Source: Marivirga salinae (GTDB lineage Bacteria > Bacteroidota > Bacteroidia > Cytophagales > Cyclobacteriaceae). Taken from it: DNA of 64,000 bases. Made by a program: the position numbers and the translations under genes. Below, one piece after another: positions 10,311-17,351 of the stretch (position 1 is its first letter; each line of letters begins with the position of its first letter). The notes beneath the pieces are model-generated. The model was not told where the DNA came from and searched no databases. It was given only the letters and a program-made list of their open reading frames with translations. Location: assembly GCF_030503855.1 (NCBI RefSeq), contig NZ_CP129971.1:2053501-2117500 (forward strand), read 5' to 3'.

Positions 10311-10326
10311 CGTCCGATATCGGACG
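10311..10326. promoter_or_regulatory. CGTCCG-N4-CGGACG palindrome, orphan copy
   Basis: CGTCCGATATCGGACG, a perfect 16-bp palindrome with the same half-sites as those at 18546, 36944 and (degenerate) 34035. No -24/-12 element was found 88-91 bp away on either strand. It lies ~330 bp upstream of the sigma-54 regulator gene on the minus strand and may be an autoregulatory or displaced site. Confidence 0.55.
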
Positions 10327-10347
10327 TTTCCGGTCATCAGTGGACAG

Positions 10348-10521
10348 CCCCCTAAATCCCCCAAAGGGGGACACGCCCAGAATTAAACTTGTTTTTAATT
10401 TGATAGGACCTCACTTGTCAAATCTCTGCTTGAGATTTGATGAAAAAGTTGCAAAACTTATTATTTCCTACGAAACTCAAGCTGTGAGAACTATCCCCTC
10501 GAGGGGATTATAGGGGTGTTG
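10348..10521. repeat. Composite inverted-repeat element, copy E2
   Basis: Left end is diverged (CCCCCTAAATCCCCCAAAGG...). Right end is canonical: GTGAGAACTATCCCC, then CGAGGGGATTATAGGGGTG (10484-10521). It is followed by a ~65-bp tail (TCTAAAGATGCTAGCTTG... AAATTTTATTATGTAG) recognisably shared with the tails of E4 and E5. Confidence 0.65.
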
Positions 10522-10604
10522 CTTCAGGAATCTAAAGATGCTAGCTTGAAAATTGGAAATTTTATTATGTAGTAGCAAAAAGAAAAAGTGAGACTCTCAA
10601 AATA

Positions 10605-10790
10605 TTGCAGGAGGCCCAGAATTTCCTGCAGGAAGGGTCAATAGTGCCACAGGAAGGGGCCGTATTCCCGCAGGAAGGGTCAATATTCTGACAGGAAGCC
10701 TAAATATTGCCGCAGGAAGGCTCATGGCCTGACAGGAAGGGTGGAAGTCCGACAGGAAGGGTAAAATTCCGACAGGAAACCCTTTAACAC
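10605..10790. repeat. Degenerate tandem repeat block 1 (~20-bp unit)
   Basis: About 8.5 units of 19-22 bp, each beginning (G)CAGGAAGG and drifting in the second half (GTCAATATTCTGA, GGTAAAATTCCGA...). It is followed by a short segment (CGACCAAAAACCCACTTAAT) that also closes the later blocks. The antisense reading frame here is a product of the repeat and is not supported as a gene. Confidence 0.8.
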
Positions 10791-10842
10791 TCTCCTTTCC
10801 CGACCAAAAACCCACTTAATCAACTCAAAAAACCACCTTCGT

Positions 10843-11340
10843 TCCCGCCATACCCTGTATGTCCATGAGATAATCTTTAAATTTCATTCCAAAGCTAGCA
10901 AAGAACTAAGCCGCCCAATTTCCGAGGAACTCGGAAAAGCGGGAAGGAGGAAAGTTTAGCGGGCCAGCGTTGGCATCGCGCGTGGAAGCTTTAAACTTTC
11001 TTGATTTTTTGAATCTTTTTTATCAAGAAAAAAGATTGGCAGAAAAACCTGAAAATTTCAGACATATAGTAATAATGATCTAGAAGACCCTCAAAACCAC
11101 TCAGGAAACCCCAATAATGATTTAGGAAGGGTCAATAATGAGTTAGAACAGCCAATAATGACTTAGGAATGAATATTTTTTGGCTTGAGTCTTCCCTTCT
11201 CGACCAGAAACCCCCTTCATCAAATCTAAGAACCCACCTGCTTTTCTATTAAATCCTGTATTTTGAGTGCTGATTAAGCAACTAATCCGCTATATTTAAT
11301 ATCATTTGGAAGCAAAACGTGTCAATATTCAATCTTTAAT
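10843..11340. repeat. Composite structured repeat, copy A
   Basis: A ~500-bp non-coding element. In order: a REP-like start (CGTTCCCGCCATACC... CATGAGATAATC); 'AAAGCTAGCAAAGAACTA'; a perfect hairpin TTCCGAG-GAA-CTCGGAA (10920-10936); a second hairpin TCTTTTTT-ATCAAG-AAAAAAGA; 'GATTGGCAGAAAAACCTG'; about five 21-bp units (AGGAAGGGTCAATAATGAGTT type); and a closing segment ending AATATTCAATCTTT. The same order recurs in copy B at 11721-12518. The DUF1801 gene starts ~10 bp after copy A ends. Confidence 0.8.
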
Positions 11341-11349
11341 TTAAAGTCG

Positions 11350-11703
11350 ATGAAAAAATCTGAGAATGAAGGAGTTCAACTATTTTTAGACGAAATAAAA
11401 TTGATCGATTCTGACAAATCAACTACGCTTATTGAAATACGTGACATCATTTTGAATGCTTTCCCAAAAACTAAAGAAAGGGTCATGTATGGAGGTCTTG
11501 TATTCTTTCTTAATGATGAAATGTTTAGTGGATTATTCCTAAACAAGCACCATGTCACACTGGAATTTTCAAATGGATACTTAATGGAGGATCCTAAGAA
11601 AGTACTTGAAGGAAAAGGCAAATACCGAAGACATCTTAAAATATTGACTACAGAGGACATTTTAAACAAAGAAGTTTCCTTTTTTGTGAAACAAGCAGTA
11701 TAA
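11350..11703 (+). CDS. DUF1801 domain-containing protein
   Basis: 117 residues, cytosolic, no signal peptide. The YdhG/DUF1801 pattern is visible: 'FLDEIKLIDSDKSTTLIEIRDIILNAFP', 'ERVMYGGLVFFLNDEMFSGLFLNKHHVTLEF', ending 'YRRHLKILTTEDI'. The fold is associated with small single-domain proteins of unclear function (sometimes called iron chaperones on weak grounds). It lies between two copies of a structured repeat with no operon partner. Function unknown. Confidence 0.8.
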   Translation: MKKSENEGVQLFLDEIKLIDSDKSTTLIEIRDIILNAFPKTKERVMYGGLVFFLNDEMFSGLFLNKHHVTLEFSNGYLMEDPKKVLEGKGKYRRHLKILTTEDILNKEVSFFVKQAV

Positions 11704-11720
11704 ATTGATTCCAAAATCCA

Positions 11721-12518
11721 CCTCCGTTCCATCCATGCCCCGAAGGTTCATGAGATAATCTATCAATTTAACTACAAAGCTAGCAAAGAACTAACCCGCC
11801 CAACTTCCGAGGAACTCGGAAAAGCGGGAGGGAGGACAAAAAGGCGGGGAGGGAGCTGGATTGAAGCGTGGGAGCATCTTTTTGTCTTGATTTTTTGCCA
11901 GCCAGAGGCTGGTCAGCCTCTGGCTGATATCTTTTTTATCAAGAAAAAAGATTGGCAGAAAAACCTGAAAATTTCAGAAAATCAGCAACAATGATTCAGA
12001 AAAGCCCCAAAGCCACCTAATAAACCCTCAAAACCACTTAGGAAACCCCAATAATGATCTAGGAAGGGGGTGAAACGGCTCAGGAAAGGGGTAAAACGAT
12101 CTAGGAAGGGGGTAAAATGACTTAGGAAGGGGGTAAAATGACTTAGGAAGGGGGTGAAATGACTCAGGAAAGGGGTAAAATGACTTAGGAAGGGGGTAAA
12201 ATGGTTTAGGAAGCCCTAAAGTCACTCAGGAAGGGTCAATAATCACTCAGGACAGCCAATAATGACTCAGGAAGGGTCAATAGTCACTCAGGAAGCAATA
12301 ATATTGGGTCAGGAAGGGTGAAATTCACTCAGGACAGCATATTATTGGGTTTAAATCTTCCCTTCTCCACCCAAAAACCCATTATCAAATCTGAAAACCC
12401 ACTTACTTTTCGATTAACTCCTGTGTTTTGAGGATGTATTTTATAATTAATCTTCTATATTTATGCATCAAGTTCATCTGCAACCAAAACCTGTAAATAT
12501 TCAATCTTTCTTTTTTTG
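11721..12518. repeat. Composite structured repeat, copy B, with long 21-bp tandem array
   Basis: Same module order as copy A: start CCTCCGTTCCATCCATGCC... CATGAGATAATC; AAAGCTAGCAAAGAACTA; hairpin TTCCGAG-GAA-CTCGGAA (11805-11821); CTTGAT...ATCAAG and T/A-run hairpin; GATTGGCAGAAAAACCTG; about sixteen 20-21-bp units (12000-12350, consensus TAGGAAGGGGGTAAAATGACT, grading into CAGGAAGGGTCAATAATCACT); closing segment ending AATATTCAATCTTT. It differs from copy A by an extra 13-bp hairpin at 11899 and a longer tandem array. No spacer diversity of the CRISPR kind. Confidence 0.8.
11899..11926. repeat. Perfect 13-bp inverted repeat inserted in copy B
   Basis: CAGCCAGAGGCTG, spacer GT, CAGCCTCTGGCTG. 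It is absent from the matching point of copy A, so it looks like a small hairpin insertion. A related GGTTGGTCAGCC-centred hairpin occurs at 42657-42681. Confidence 0.7.
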
Positions 12519-12647
12519 GTTAATGGCGACAGGATAGTTGATACAATAATGTAATTGTTATTGTATCAGGCAGTTGAGGATTGGGATAAGTTTTGTCTCA
12601 TTATTTATTGTACAATACACACATGTTTATAACAAAAAATAACATAA

Positions 12648-12923
12648 ATGACAATATACACTATATCATATGACCTATCAAACCCGGGAAGAGACTATGA
12701 TAGTCTTTCTAATGCGATTAAGTCATACGGGAATTGGTGGCATCAATCAGGTTCTGTTTGGATTATTGCTTCAATAAATACAAATAGTGCCAGTATCAGG
12801 GACTATCTAAAACAATTCATTGATAGTAACGACAAACTGTTTGTAGCAAAACTACATGGTGAGTGGGCAGGTTATGGCTTTACAAAAGAAGAATATGATT
12901 GGATGAAATCTAAAAAGTGGTAA
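12648..12923 (+). CDS. Cas2-like (SinR family) small protein
   Basis: 91 residues. It begins 'MTIYTISYDLSNPGRDYDSL' and continues 'NWWHQSGSVWIIASINTN', the pattern of stand-alone ferredoxin-fold proteins annotated as SinR family and distantly related to Cas2/VapD nucleases. The conserved D after 'ISY' corresponds to the beta1-end aspartate of Cas2. No cas genes or CRISPR repeats occur in the window. The next gene starts three bases after this stop codon, so the two are probably co-transcribed. Nuclease activity is not implied by sequence alone. Confidence 0.72.
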   Translation: MTIYTISYDLSNPGRDYDSLSNAIKSYGNWWHQSGSVWIIASINTNSASIRDYLKQFIDSNDKLFVAKLHGEWAGYGFTKEEYDWMKSKKW

Positions 12924-12925
12924 AT

Positions 12926-13408
12926 ATGGAAGATGTAAATTACTTATCACTTATTGGAGATATTCTTGCGATAATTTCGTTGATTTTGGCCATGTATTTT
13001 TACTACGGTGCGCGAACTAAAGAAATTGATGAACTAAAGAAAATAGTAAACGATCAGGCAAAAGCTGACTTTGATAAGTTGAAAAAGGAACTTTCTGAAA
13101 TTAAAACCAGCATAGGACACCTAAACTCTGAAACTTTCGACCTTTTAAAAAATCAGGTTTCATTTATGCAGGAACAGGTAGGGCAAGTAGGTCAAAAAAC
13201 TACAACTAAACCTGATGTGGAAATCCTTGATACAATTATGAAACACAAGGTTATTACGGTTGAGTCTTTATGTATGACTTTTAACAATATAGAGCGATTT
13301 ATTGTAGTAAAATACGTGGAAGAGTTTGAATCTCGAGGCACAGTAACTTTTGACGGATCAGTTATCAAATTTGCAGATAAGAAGGTAAGTAAAGAAGAAG
13401 AAAGTTAG
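12926..13408 (+). CDS. Membrane-anchored coiled-coil protein with C-terminal winged-helix-like region
   Basis: 160 residues from the ATG at 12926; an in-frame GTG at 12917 would overlap the upstream gene and is less likely. One TM helix (~8-28, 'IGDILAIISLILAMYFYYGA'), a charged coiled coil (~32-85), then a ~55-residue domain ('EILDTIMKHKVITVESLC ... YVEEFESRGTVTF') resembling a small winged helix. The start lies two bases after the Cas2-like gene's stop, indicating coupling. I do not recognise the family. The arrangement suggests a membrane partner for the Cas2-like protein, possibly a two-gene toxin/defence-like module, but that is inference. Confidence 0.65.
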   Translation: MEDVNYLSLIGDILAIISLILAMYFYYGARTKEIDELKKIVNDQAKADFDKLKKELSEIKTSIGHLNSETFDLLKNQVSFMQEQVGQVGQKTTTKPDVEILDTIMKHKVITVESLCMTFNNIERFIVVKYVEEFESRGTVTFDGSVIKFADKKVSKEEES

Positions 13409-13424
13409 AAATACCTTGAACCCT

Positions 13425-13462
13425 TCTTCCCGCCATACACTAAATGGTGGTATCACAAGCTA
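13425..13462. repeat. REP-like hairpin (uninterrupted copy)
   Basis: TTCCCGCCATACACTAAATG followed by GTGGTATCACAAGCTAG. CCGCCAT and ATGGTGG pair (one G-U). Related pieces begin composite copies A and B and occur at ~15187 and ~18470. At 15187-15200 and 16456-16475 the two halves of the same motif flank the IS110 element. Confidence 0.6.
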
Positions 13463-13538
13463 GATTATATTGATCATCCGATCATTTCTTTTATTTATCT
13501 AAAAAGTTAGTTATTATTACTTATTTAAAATCAGAAAT

Positions 13539-14336
13539 ATGAGTTTTATAAATAGTCTCTTCAAAGGTTTTATTAGATCTGCTGTTAATCAGGTTGGTCG
13601 AGATGGTGGAAAAGTGATAAGTAATCAGGTTTATGGTGATAGTCATTCCAAACCAATTAGAATAGTTGATAATTCACATAAACAGAGTAAAGCTCATATA
13701 GAATCAAGAGAGAACCTAATTTCTAGGGGTGATGTGGAGGCAGAGGGTTTGAAGGCCATGTCAGTTAAGTTAAATATTCAAAATACTGTTTTCGGTTTTA
13801 TTGTTTCTCTGTTTATACCTTTAGTTGGGCCACTTTATTGGTTGTACAATTCTCTCAGTTCAATTTTAACTAAATCTATTCCATTTTATAATATTTCACA
13901 AGTAGGTATCTATAAACAAGACCGTAGATATAAAACTGGAAGGAGATTAGAGGGCTATAGAACGGTAAAGCAAAAAACCAATATCAAAGCTGATCCTACT
14001 GATAAGGAAAAAAGTCAATTAAAGCTTAATTCAATAGTATATTTAATTCTTGCAGCTATTGTAGGTTTTGCCCAATATTCTTTTTTCTATGAAAATGTCA
14101 GTAATCCTGAAAATGCCTCAAAAAATGAGGTAGATTTTAAATATGCTGTGGTAAGTTCTAACTCTGGTCTTAATCTTAGATCTGATTCTTCCTTAAATGC
14201 TACTATAATCACTTCAATTCCAAATAATGATACAGTAAAAATTATAAAAGGTACTGATAAGTGGCTTTTGGTAGATTACAAAGAGAACGAGGGATGGGTT
14301 TCAAAAAAATACCTTGTCAGTATTCAAGAAAATTAA
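13539..14336 (+). CDS. SH3 domain-containing membrane protein
   Basis: 265 residues. Cytosolic N-terminus (1-85), a hydrophobic stretch at ~90-115 ('VFGFIVSLFIPLVGPLYWLY'), a basic loop, a second TM (~165-185, 'LNSIVYLILAAIVGFAQYSF'), then an external bacterial SH3 (SH3b) domain at ~198-262 ('VVSSNSGLNLRSDSSLNATI', 'WLLVDYKENEGWVSKKYL'). SH3b domains bind cell-wall or peptide ligands. The gene is 18 bp upstream of the potassium channel gene on the same strand, so the two may be co-expressed. Substrate unknown. Confidence 0.75.
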   Translation: MSFINSLFKGFIRSAVNQVGRDGGKVISNQVYGDSHSKPIRIVDNSHKQSKAHIESRENLISRGDVEAEGLKAMSVKLNIQNTVFGFIVSLFIPLVGPLYWLYNSLSSILTKSIPFYNISQVGIYKQDRRYKTGRRLEGYRTVKQKTNIKADPTDKEKSQLKLNSIVYLILAAIVGFAQYSFFYENVSNPENASKNEVDFKYAVVSSNSGLNLRSDSSLNATIITSIPNNDTVKIIKGTDKWLLVDYKENEGWVSKKYLVSIQEN

Positions 14337-14354
14337 TAGCTATATTTAGTTTAA

Positions 14355-15149
14355 ATGACATTCAAACACAAAATATTTAATTTAGTTGATGAAAATAATA
14401 AGGGCAGTCTACCAAATAGAGCCTTTAATATTTTTATTGTCTTCCTCATAATATTGAATGTTACCGCTATTGTTTTAGAATCTTTTTCACGCATAAAAAG
14501 TACTTATAGTCAGGAGTTTTACATTTTTGAAATTTTCTCTGTAGTAATTTTTACAATAGAATATTTACTGAGAGTTTATACTGCAGATTTTAAATATCCA
14601 AGCAAAACAAAAATAGGTTCTATTGGGACTTTTTTAAGCTCACCTCTCGCGATTATAGATTTACTAGCAATCTTGCCAACTTATTTACCACTCATAATAC
14701 CTATTGATCTCAGATTCATTAGAATTTTAAGACTTCTAAGAATCACAAGACTTTTTAAAATCAATAGATATTCAAATTCACTAAAACTTATTGCAGAGGT
14801 CTTTAAGGATAAACGCTCTGATCTTGGTGTAACAATATTTGTAACATTTATCCTCCTAGTCATTGCATCAACACTTATGTACTACATAGAGGGGCAAGTT
14901 CAACCTGATAAATTTCCAAATATTATTGCTTCGTTTTGGTGGGCGGTGGCAACTCTCACAACTGTTGGTTATGGCGATGTTTATCCGATAACAGGTTTGG
15001 GTCAGTTTATAAGTGGCATAATAGCATTATTAGGAATTGGTCTTGTCGCACTACCTACTGGTATTTTAAGTTCTGCTTTTATTGACAAAATCAACAGTAA
15101 GAGAAGAGCTGATGTGGAAAAATGTCCTACATGTGGTAGAGATTTATAG
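14355..15149 (+). CDS. Voltage-gated potassium channel (6-TM ion transporter)
   Basis: 264 residues. S1-S4 at ~22-140 with an arginine-rich S4 ('LRFIRILRLLRITRLFKI'), S5 (~155-175), pore helix and selectivity filter 'TLTTVGYGDVYP' (~204-215), S6 (~222-245). The filter TVGYGD marks K+ selectivity. The C-terminus is only ~20 residues and ends 'CPTCGRDL', a knuckle-like pair of cysteines rather than an RCK or cyclic-nucleotide domain. It sits in an accessory island between an SH3 protein and an IS110 element. Confidence 0.9.
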   Translation: MTFKHKIFNLVDENNKGSLPNRAFNIFIVFLIILNVTAIVLESFSRIKSTYSQEFYIFEIFSVVIFTIEYLLRVYTADFKYPSKTKIGSIGTFLSSPLAIIDLLAILPTYLPLIIPIDLRFIRILRLLRITRLFKINRYSNSLKLIAEVFKDKRSDLGVTIFVTFILLVIASTLMYYIEGQVQPDKFPNIIASFWWAVATLTTVGYGDVYPITGLGQFISGIIALLGIGLVALPTGILSSAFIDKINSKRRADVEKCPTCGRDL

Positions 15150-15212
15150 TTGATTTCTATAGTTCCCGCAATGTGGAGTATGCCCCCGTTCCCGCCATGC
15201 TACTCTTATGGT

Positions 15213-16220
15213 TTAAGCAAGTATATGCGTATAATTTTTTTCATATTTTCTATTATCTCGTATCACTGCAAAAATTCGATGGATAATTTTTGAACGTATA
15301 GCATTAAGGACTGACATTTTGTTTTTCCCTTCGTCTATTTTTCTATCATAATATTGCCGTAATTCTCCTTTGGTTGATAGGATTGATAAGGCTGCCATAT
15401 GATATAAAGTCTTTAGATTTTTATTGGCTTTAGGGGAGACTTTGTTTCTAGACCTGATACTGGAGCCTGAGTTATAACTAAACGGGGCACAACCGACATG
15501 ACAAGCAAACTTTTTAGGGTTTTCAAACTTGCGAAAATTATCGGTAGCCACAATAGTAGCGATAGCTGTTTGTTTCCCAACCCCTTCTACAGATACTATT
15601 TTAGTAAATGAAGCTTGTATTTCTTCATCATTTTTGATGATTTCATCTATTTTGTTTTCTACTTGTTTAATGGCTTTTTGGAGACAAGAGGTGAGTTTTA
15701 ATATTCGTTTTTTCTTATCTTTAAAGTAGTCCAAGTCCAAAAATCCATCCTCTTGTTTTAACTGGGCTTTGTATTTGGCCATATCTTGTAGTAGTAGGCT
15801 TCTCTCCGTGTGCAGATGTTTTATCTGATTGATAGCCTTAGAGTTACTTTTTATAAGGCGTACTTTATCTACAAACCGTCTGGCATATTCAGCTATTCTT
15901 ACAGCATCAACTCTATCATTTTTACCACGTATTAACCCCTGTGAATGGCGAATATCGTAAGGCGATTCTAACCAAAAATCCAAATCTAAGCTAAGTGCTA
16001 CATCCAACAGTTTATTACCAAAATGTCCAGTATGCTCAGCACATATTAAGGTGTTCTCCTTTTTGAGGTTATATTCGGTAAAGAACTGTTCAAATTCTTT
16101 TAAGAGTGAGGTTCGATCGTTTGACCACTGAACGCTAATTATTTCTCCTTCCATTGTAAGTAGGGCAATATCCAGTACTGTCTTACTAATATCAATACCA
16201 ATAAAGTTTGAGTAATTCAT
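15213..16220 (-). CDS. IS110 family transposase
   Basis: 335 residues from the ATG at 16220 ('MNYSNFIGIDISK'); an in-frame TTG at 16247 is less likely. N-terminal DEDD RuvC-like domain: D in 'GIDISK', E in 'CAEHTGHFGNKLL', D/D in 'GKNDRVDAVRIAEY'. A coiled-coil middle is followed by the Transposase_20 domain with 'VSVEGVGKQTAIATI', 'FACHVGCAPFSYNSGSSIR' and the catalytic-serine region. Full length and apparently intact. IS110 enzymes are guided by a bridge RNA from the non-coding end. One copy in this window. Confidence 0.95.
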   Translation of the reverse strand: MNYSNFIGIDISKTVLDIALLTMEGEIISVQWSNDRTSLLKEFEQFFTEYNLKKENTLICAEHTGHFGNKLLDVALSLDLDFWLESPYDIRHSQGLIRGKNDRVDAVRIAEYARRFVDKVRLIKSNSKAINQIKHLHTERSLLLQDMAKYKAQLKQEDGFLDLDYFKDKKKRILKLTSCLQKAIKQVENKIDEIIKNDEEIQASFTKIVSVEGVGKQTAIATIVATDNFRKFENPKKFACHVGCAPFSYNSGSSIRSRNKVSPKANKNLKTLYHMAALSILSTKGELRQYYDRKIDEGKNKMSVLNAIRSKIIHRIFAVIRDNRKYEKNYTHILA

Positions 16221-16460
16221 AGATCTGAGTAATTTTAAATTGAACAAAAAAACTGGGGGTTAAGAAATCTGAACTATTACCTAATAACCTTATCGGTGAC
16301 AAACTCTTATACAGGTCTGAGTTCAGAGGGGAAACAAGTATTTAGAAGCATGATGAATCTTTTTCACTGCATGGTATAAGTCACTTGAATCCCTCTTAAC
16401 CAACAGAAATATAAAACCTATTTCTTGAAATATTATAACAGTACTAAGCTAAGGTCTGCA
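16221..16460 (-). ncRNA. Candidate IS110 bridge RNA region
   Basis: Non-coding end upstream of the transposase, where IS110-group elements encode their bridge RNA (established for the family). On the plus strand CTGCATGG occurs both inside the region (16367-16374) and at its outer boundary (16456-16463), and AGAAGCATG (from ~16344) resembles the opposite boundary read on the same strand (GAGTAGCATGG). Such matches would fit guide loops. RNA structure and ends are not determined. Confidence 0.4.
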
Positions 16461-16530
16461 TGGTGGTAGCAAAAGCTAGAATATTTATATAATTTCAAAA
16501 AATTGCCAGTTATTTTATTTACTGGCGTTT

Positions 16531-16568
16531 ATTTGATTTCAAATATTTGTCATTATTTACTATATTTG
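16531..16568 (+). promoter_or_regulatory. Candidate promoter/operator of the AbiE-type pair
   Basis: TATATTTG (16561-16568) fits the Bacteroidota -7 element TAnnTTTG, ~19 bp before the antitoxin start. A 6-bp inverted repeat ATTTGA-TT-TCAAAT (16531-16544) lies just upstream. No -33 element is found at ideal spacing. Autoregulation by the antitoxin is typical of AbiE systems; its use here is inference. Confidence 0.4.
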
Positions 16569-16586
16569 GCATAAATTTGATTTGAA

Positions 16587-17351
16587 ATGCCTAAAATTAT
16601 TGAAAATAGATTGATAGAAGAATTTAAAGAAAGAGATGCCTTCTCAAGAGAAGCTCTATTTGACTTTTTTAGGTATTACGAACCAGACCTGAAAGAAGGA
16701 ACTTTTGGATGGCGAATTTATGATCTTAAGAATAAGAATATTATAAAATCAGTGCAAAGGGGTTATTACACTATTTCTTACAAGCCCAAATTCAAGCCTG
16801 AGATTTCTGGAGAGATTTTGAAACTTGCAAAACTAATTTCAGAGCGGTTTGAAGATGTGAAACATTGTATTTGGAGTACTGACTGGTTTAATGAATTCTC
16901 ACAACATCAATCAGGTAAAAGATTAATCATAATTGAAATTGAAAAGGATTTTATCGAATCACTTTTCTACGAATTGAAGGACAACTTTAAATTTGACTTT
17001 TATCTTAATCCTGATGAAAAAGCAATAGACTTTTATATCTCGGAAAGTAAAAATCCTGTCATTATAAAAAAACTCATCACAAGGTCACCAATTTCAAAAA
17101 GAACCGAGAAGAGAATTAAATTCCACACTCCCTTACTTGAAAAAATATTGGTTGATGTTTTTACAGAAAGCAAATTATTCTATTTCTATCAGGGAGCGGA
17201 ATTGATGCACATATATGAAAATGCTTTAAAGAATTATACAATTAATTTTACGAAGTTATTCAGTTATGCTAAACGCAGAGACCAAGAACAAGACATCAAA
17301 CAATTTATGACTAACAACATATCACACCTAGTAAAAGATGTAATAGAATGA
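16587..17351 (+). CDS. AbiEi-like antitoxin, DUF6577 family
   Basis: 254 residues, soluble. N-terminal winged-helix-like region (1-70, 'DAFSREALFDFFRYYEPDL', 'GWRIYDLKNKNIIKSVQRGYYTI'), followed by a domain typical of type IV AbiEi antitoxins ('CIWSTDWFNEF', 'LITRSPISKRTEKRIKFHTP'). Its last codons overlap the start of the nucleotidyltransferase toxin gene by 4 bp (ATGA), the usual translational coupling of such pairs. Expected roles: neutralise the partner and repress the operon. Confidence 0.8.
   Translation: MPKIIENRLIEEFKERDAFSREALFDFFRYYEPDLKEGTFGWRIYDLKNKNIIKSVQRGYYTISYKPKFKPEISGEILKLAKLISERFEDVKHCIWSTDWFNEFSQHQSGKRLIIIEIEKDFIESLFYELKDNFKFDFYLNPDEKAIDFYISESKNPVIIKKLITRSPISKRTEKRIKFHTPLLEKILVDVFTESKLFYFYQGAELMHIYENALKNYTINFTKLFSYAKRRDQEQDIKQFMTNNISHLVKDVIE

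Larger units (their letters stand above)
15200..16460 (-). mobile_element. IS110-family insertion sequence in a REP-like hairpin
   Basis: Boundaries are inferred by comparing the flanks with the uninterrupted motif at 13425: left flank ...CCCGCCATGC (to ~15200), right flank GCATGGTGGTAGC... (from ~16459). Rejoining them restores a CCGCCATGCATGGTGG palindrome. This gives an element of ~1.26 kb with one transposase gene and ~240 bp of non-coding sequence upstream of it. As is usual for IS110, no long terminal inverted repeats were seen. Exact ends could shift by a few bases because CATG is shared. Confidence 0.7.

Noticed and set aside
10289..10513. Plus-strand ORF across the orphan palindrome and E2
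   Set aside because: It runs through a repeat element and palindromes; composition is not protein-like.
10597..10815. Minus-strand ORF over tandem repeat block 1
   Set aside because: Same reason: open frame caused by low-complexity repeats; no recognised domain.
11376..11732. 118-residue ORF antisense to the DUF1801 gene
   Set aside because: The plus-strand frame has clear DUF1801 motifs; the antisense frame has none.
12028..12225. Minus-strand ORF rich in FYPLPKS repeats
   Set aside because: It is the translation of the 20-21-bp tandem DNA repeats; unit lengths vary and break periodicity, and there is no start context or homology.
12000..12350. Possible CRISPR array
   Set aside because: The periodicity is a degenerate tandem repeat without constant repeats separated by unique spacers, and there are no cas1 or interference genes.
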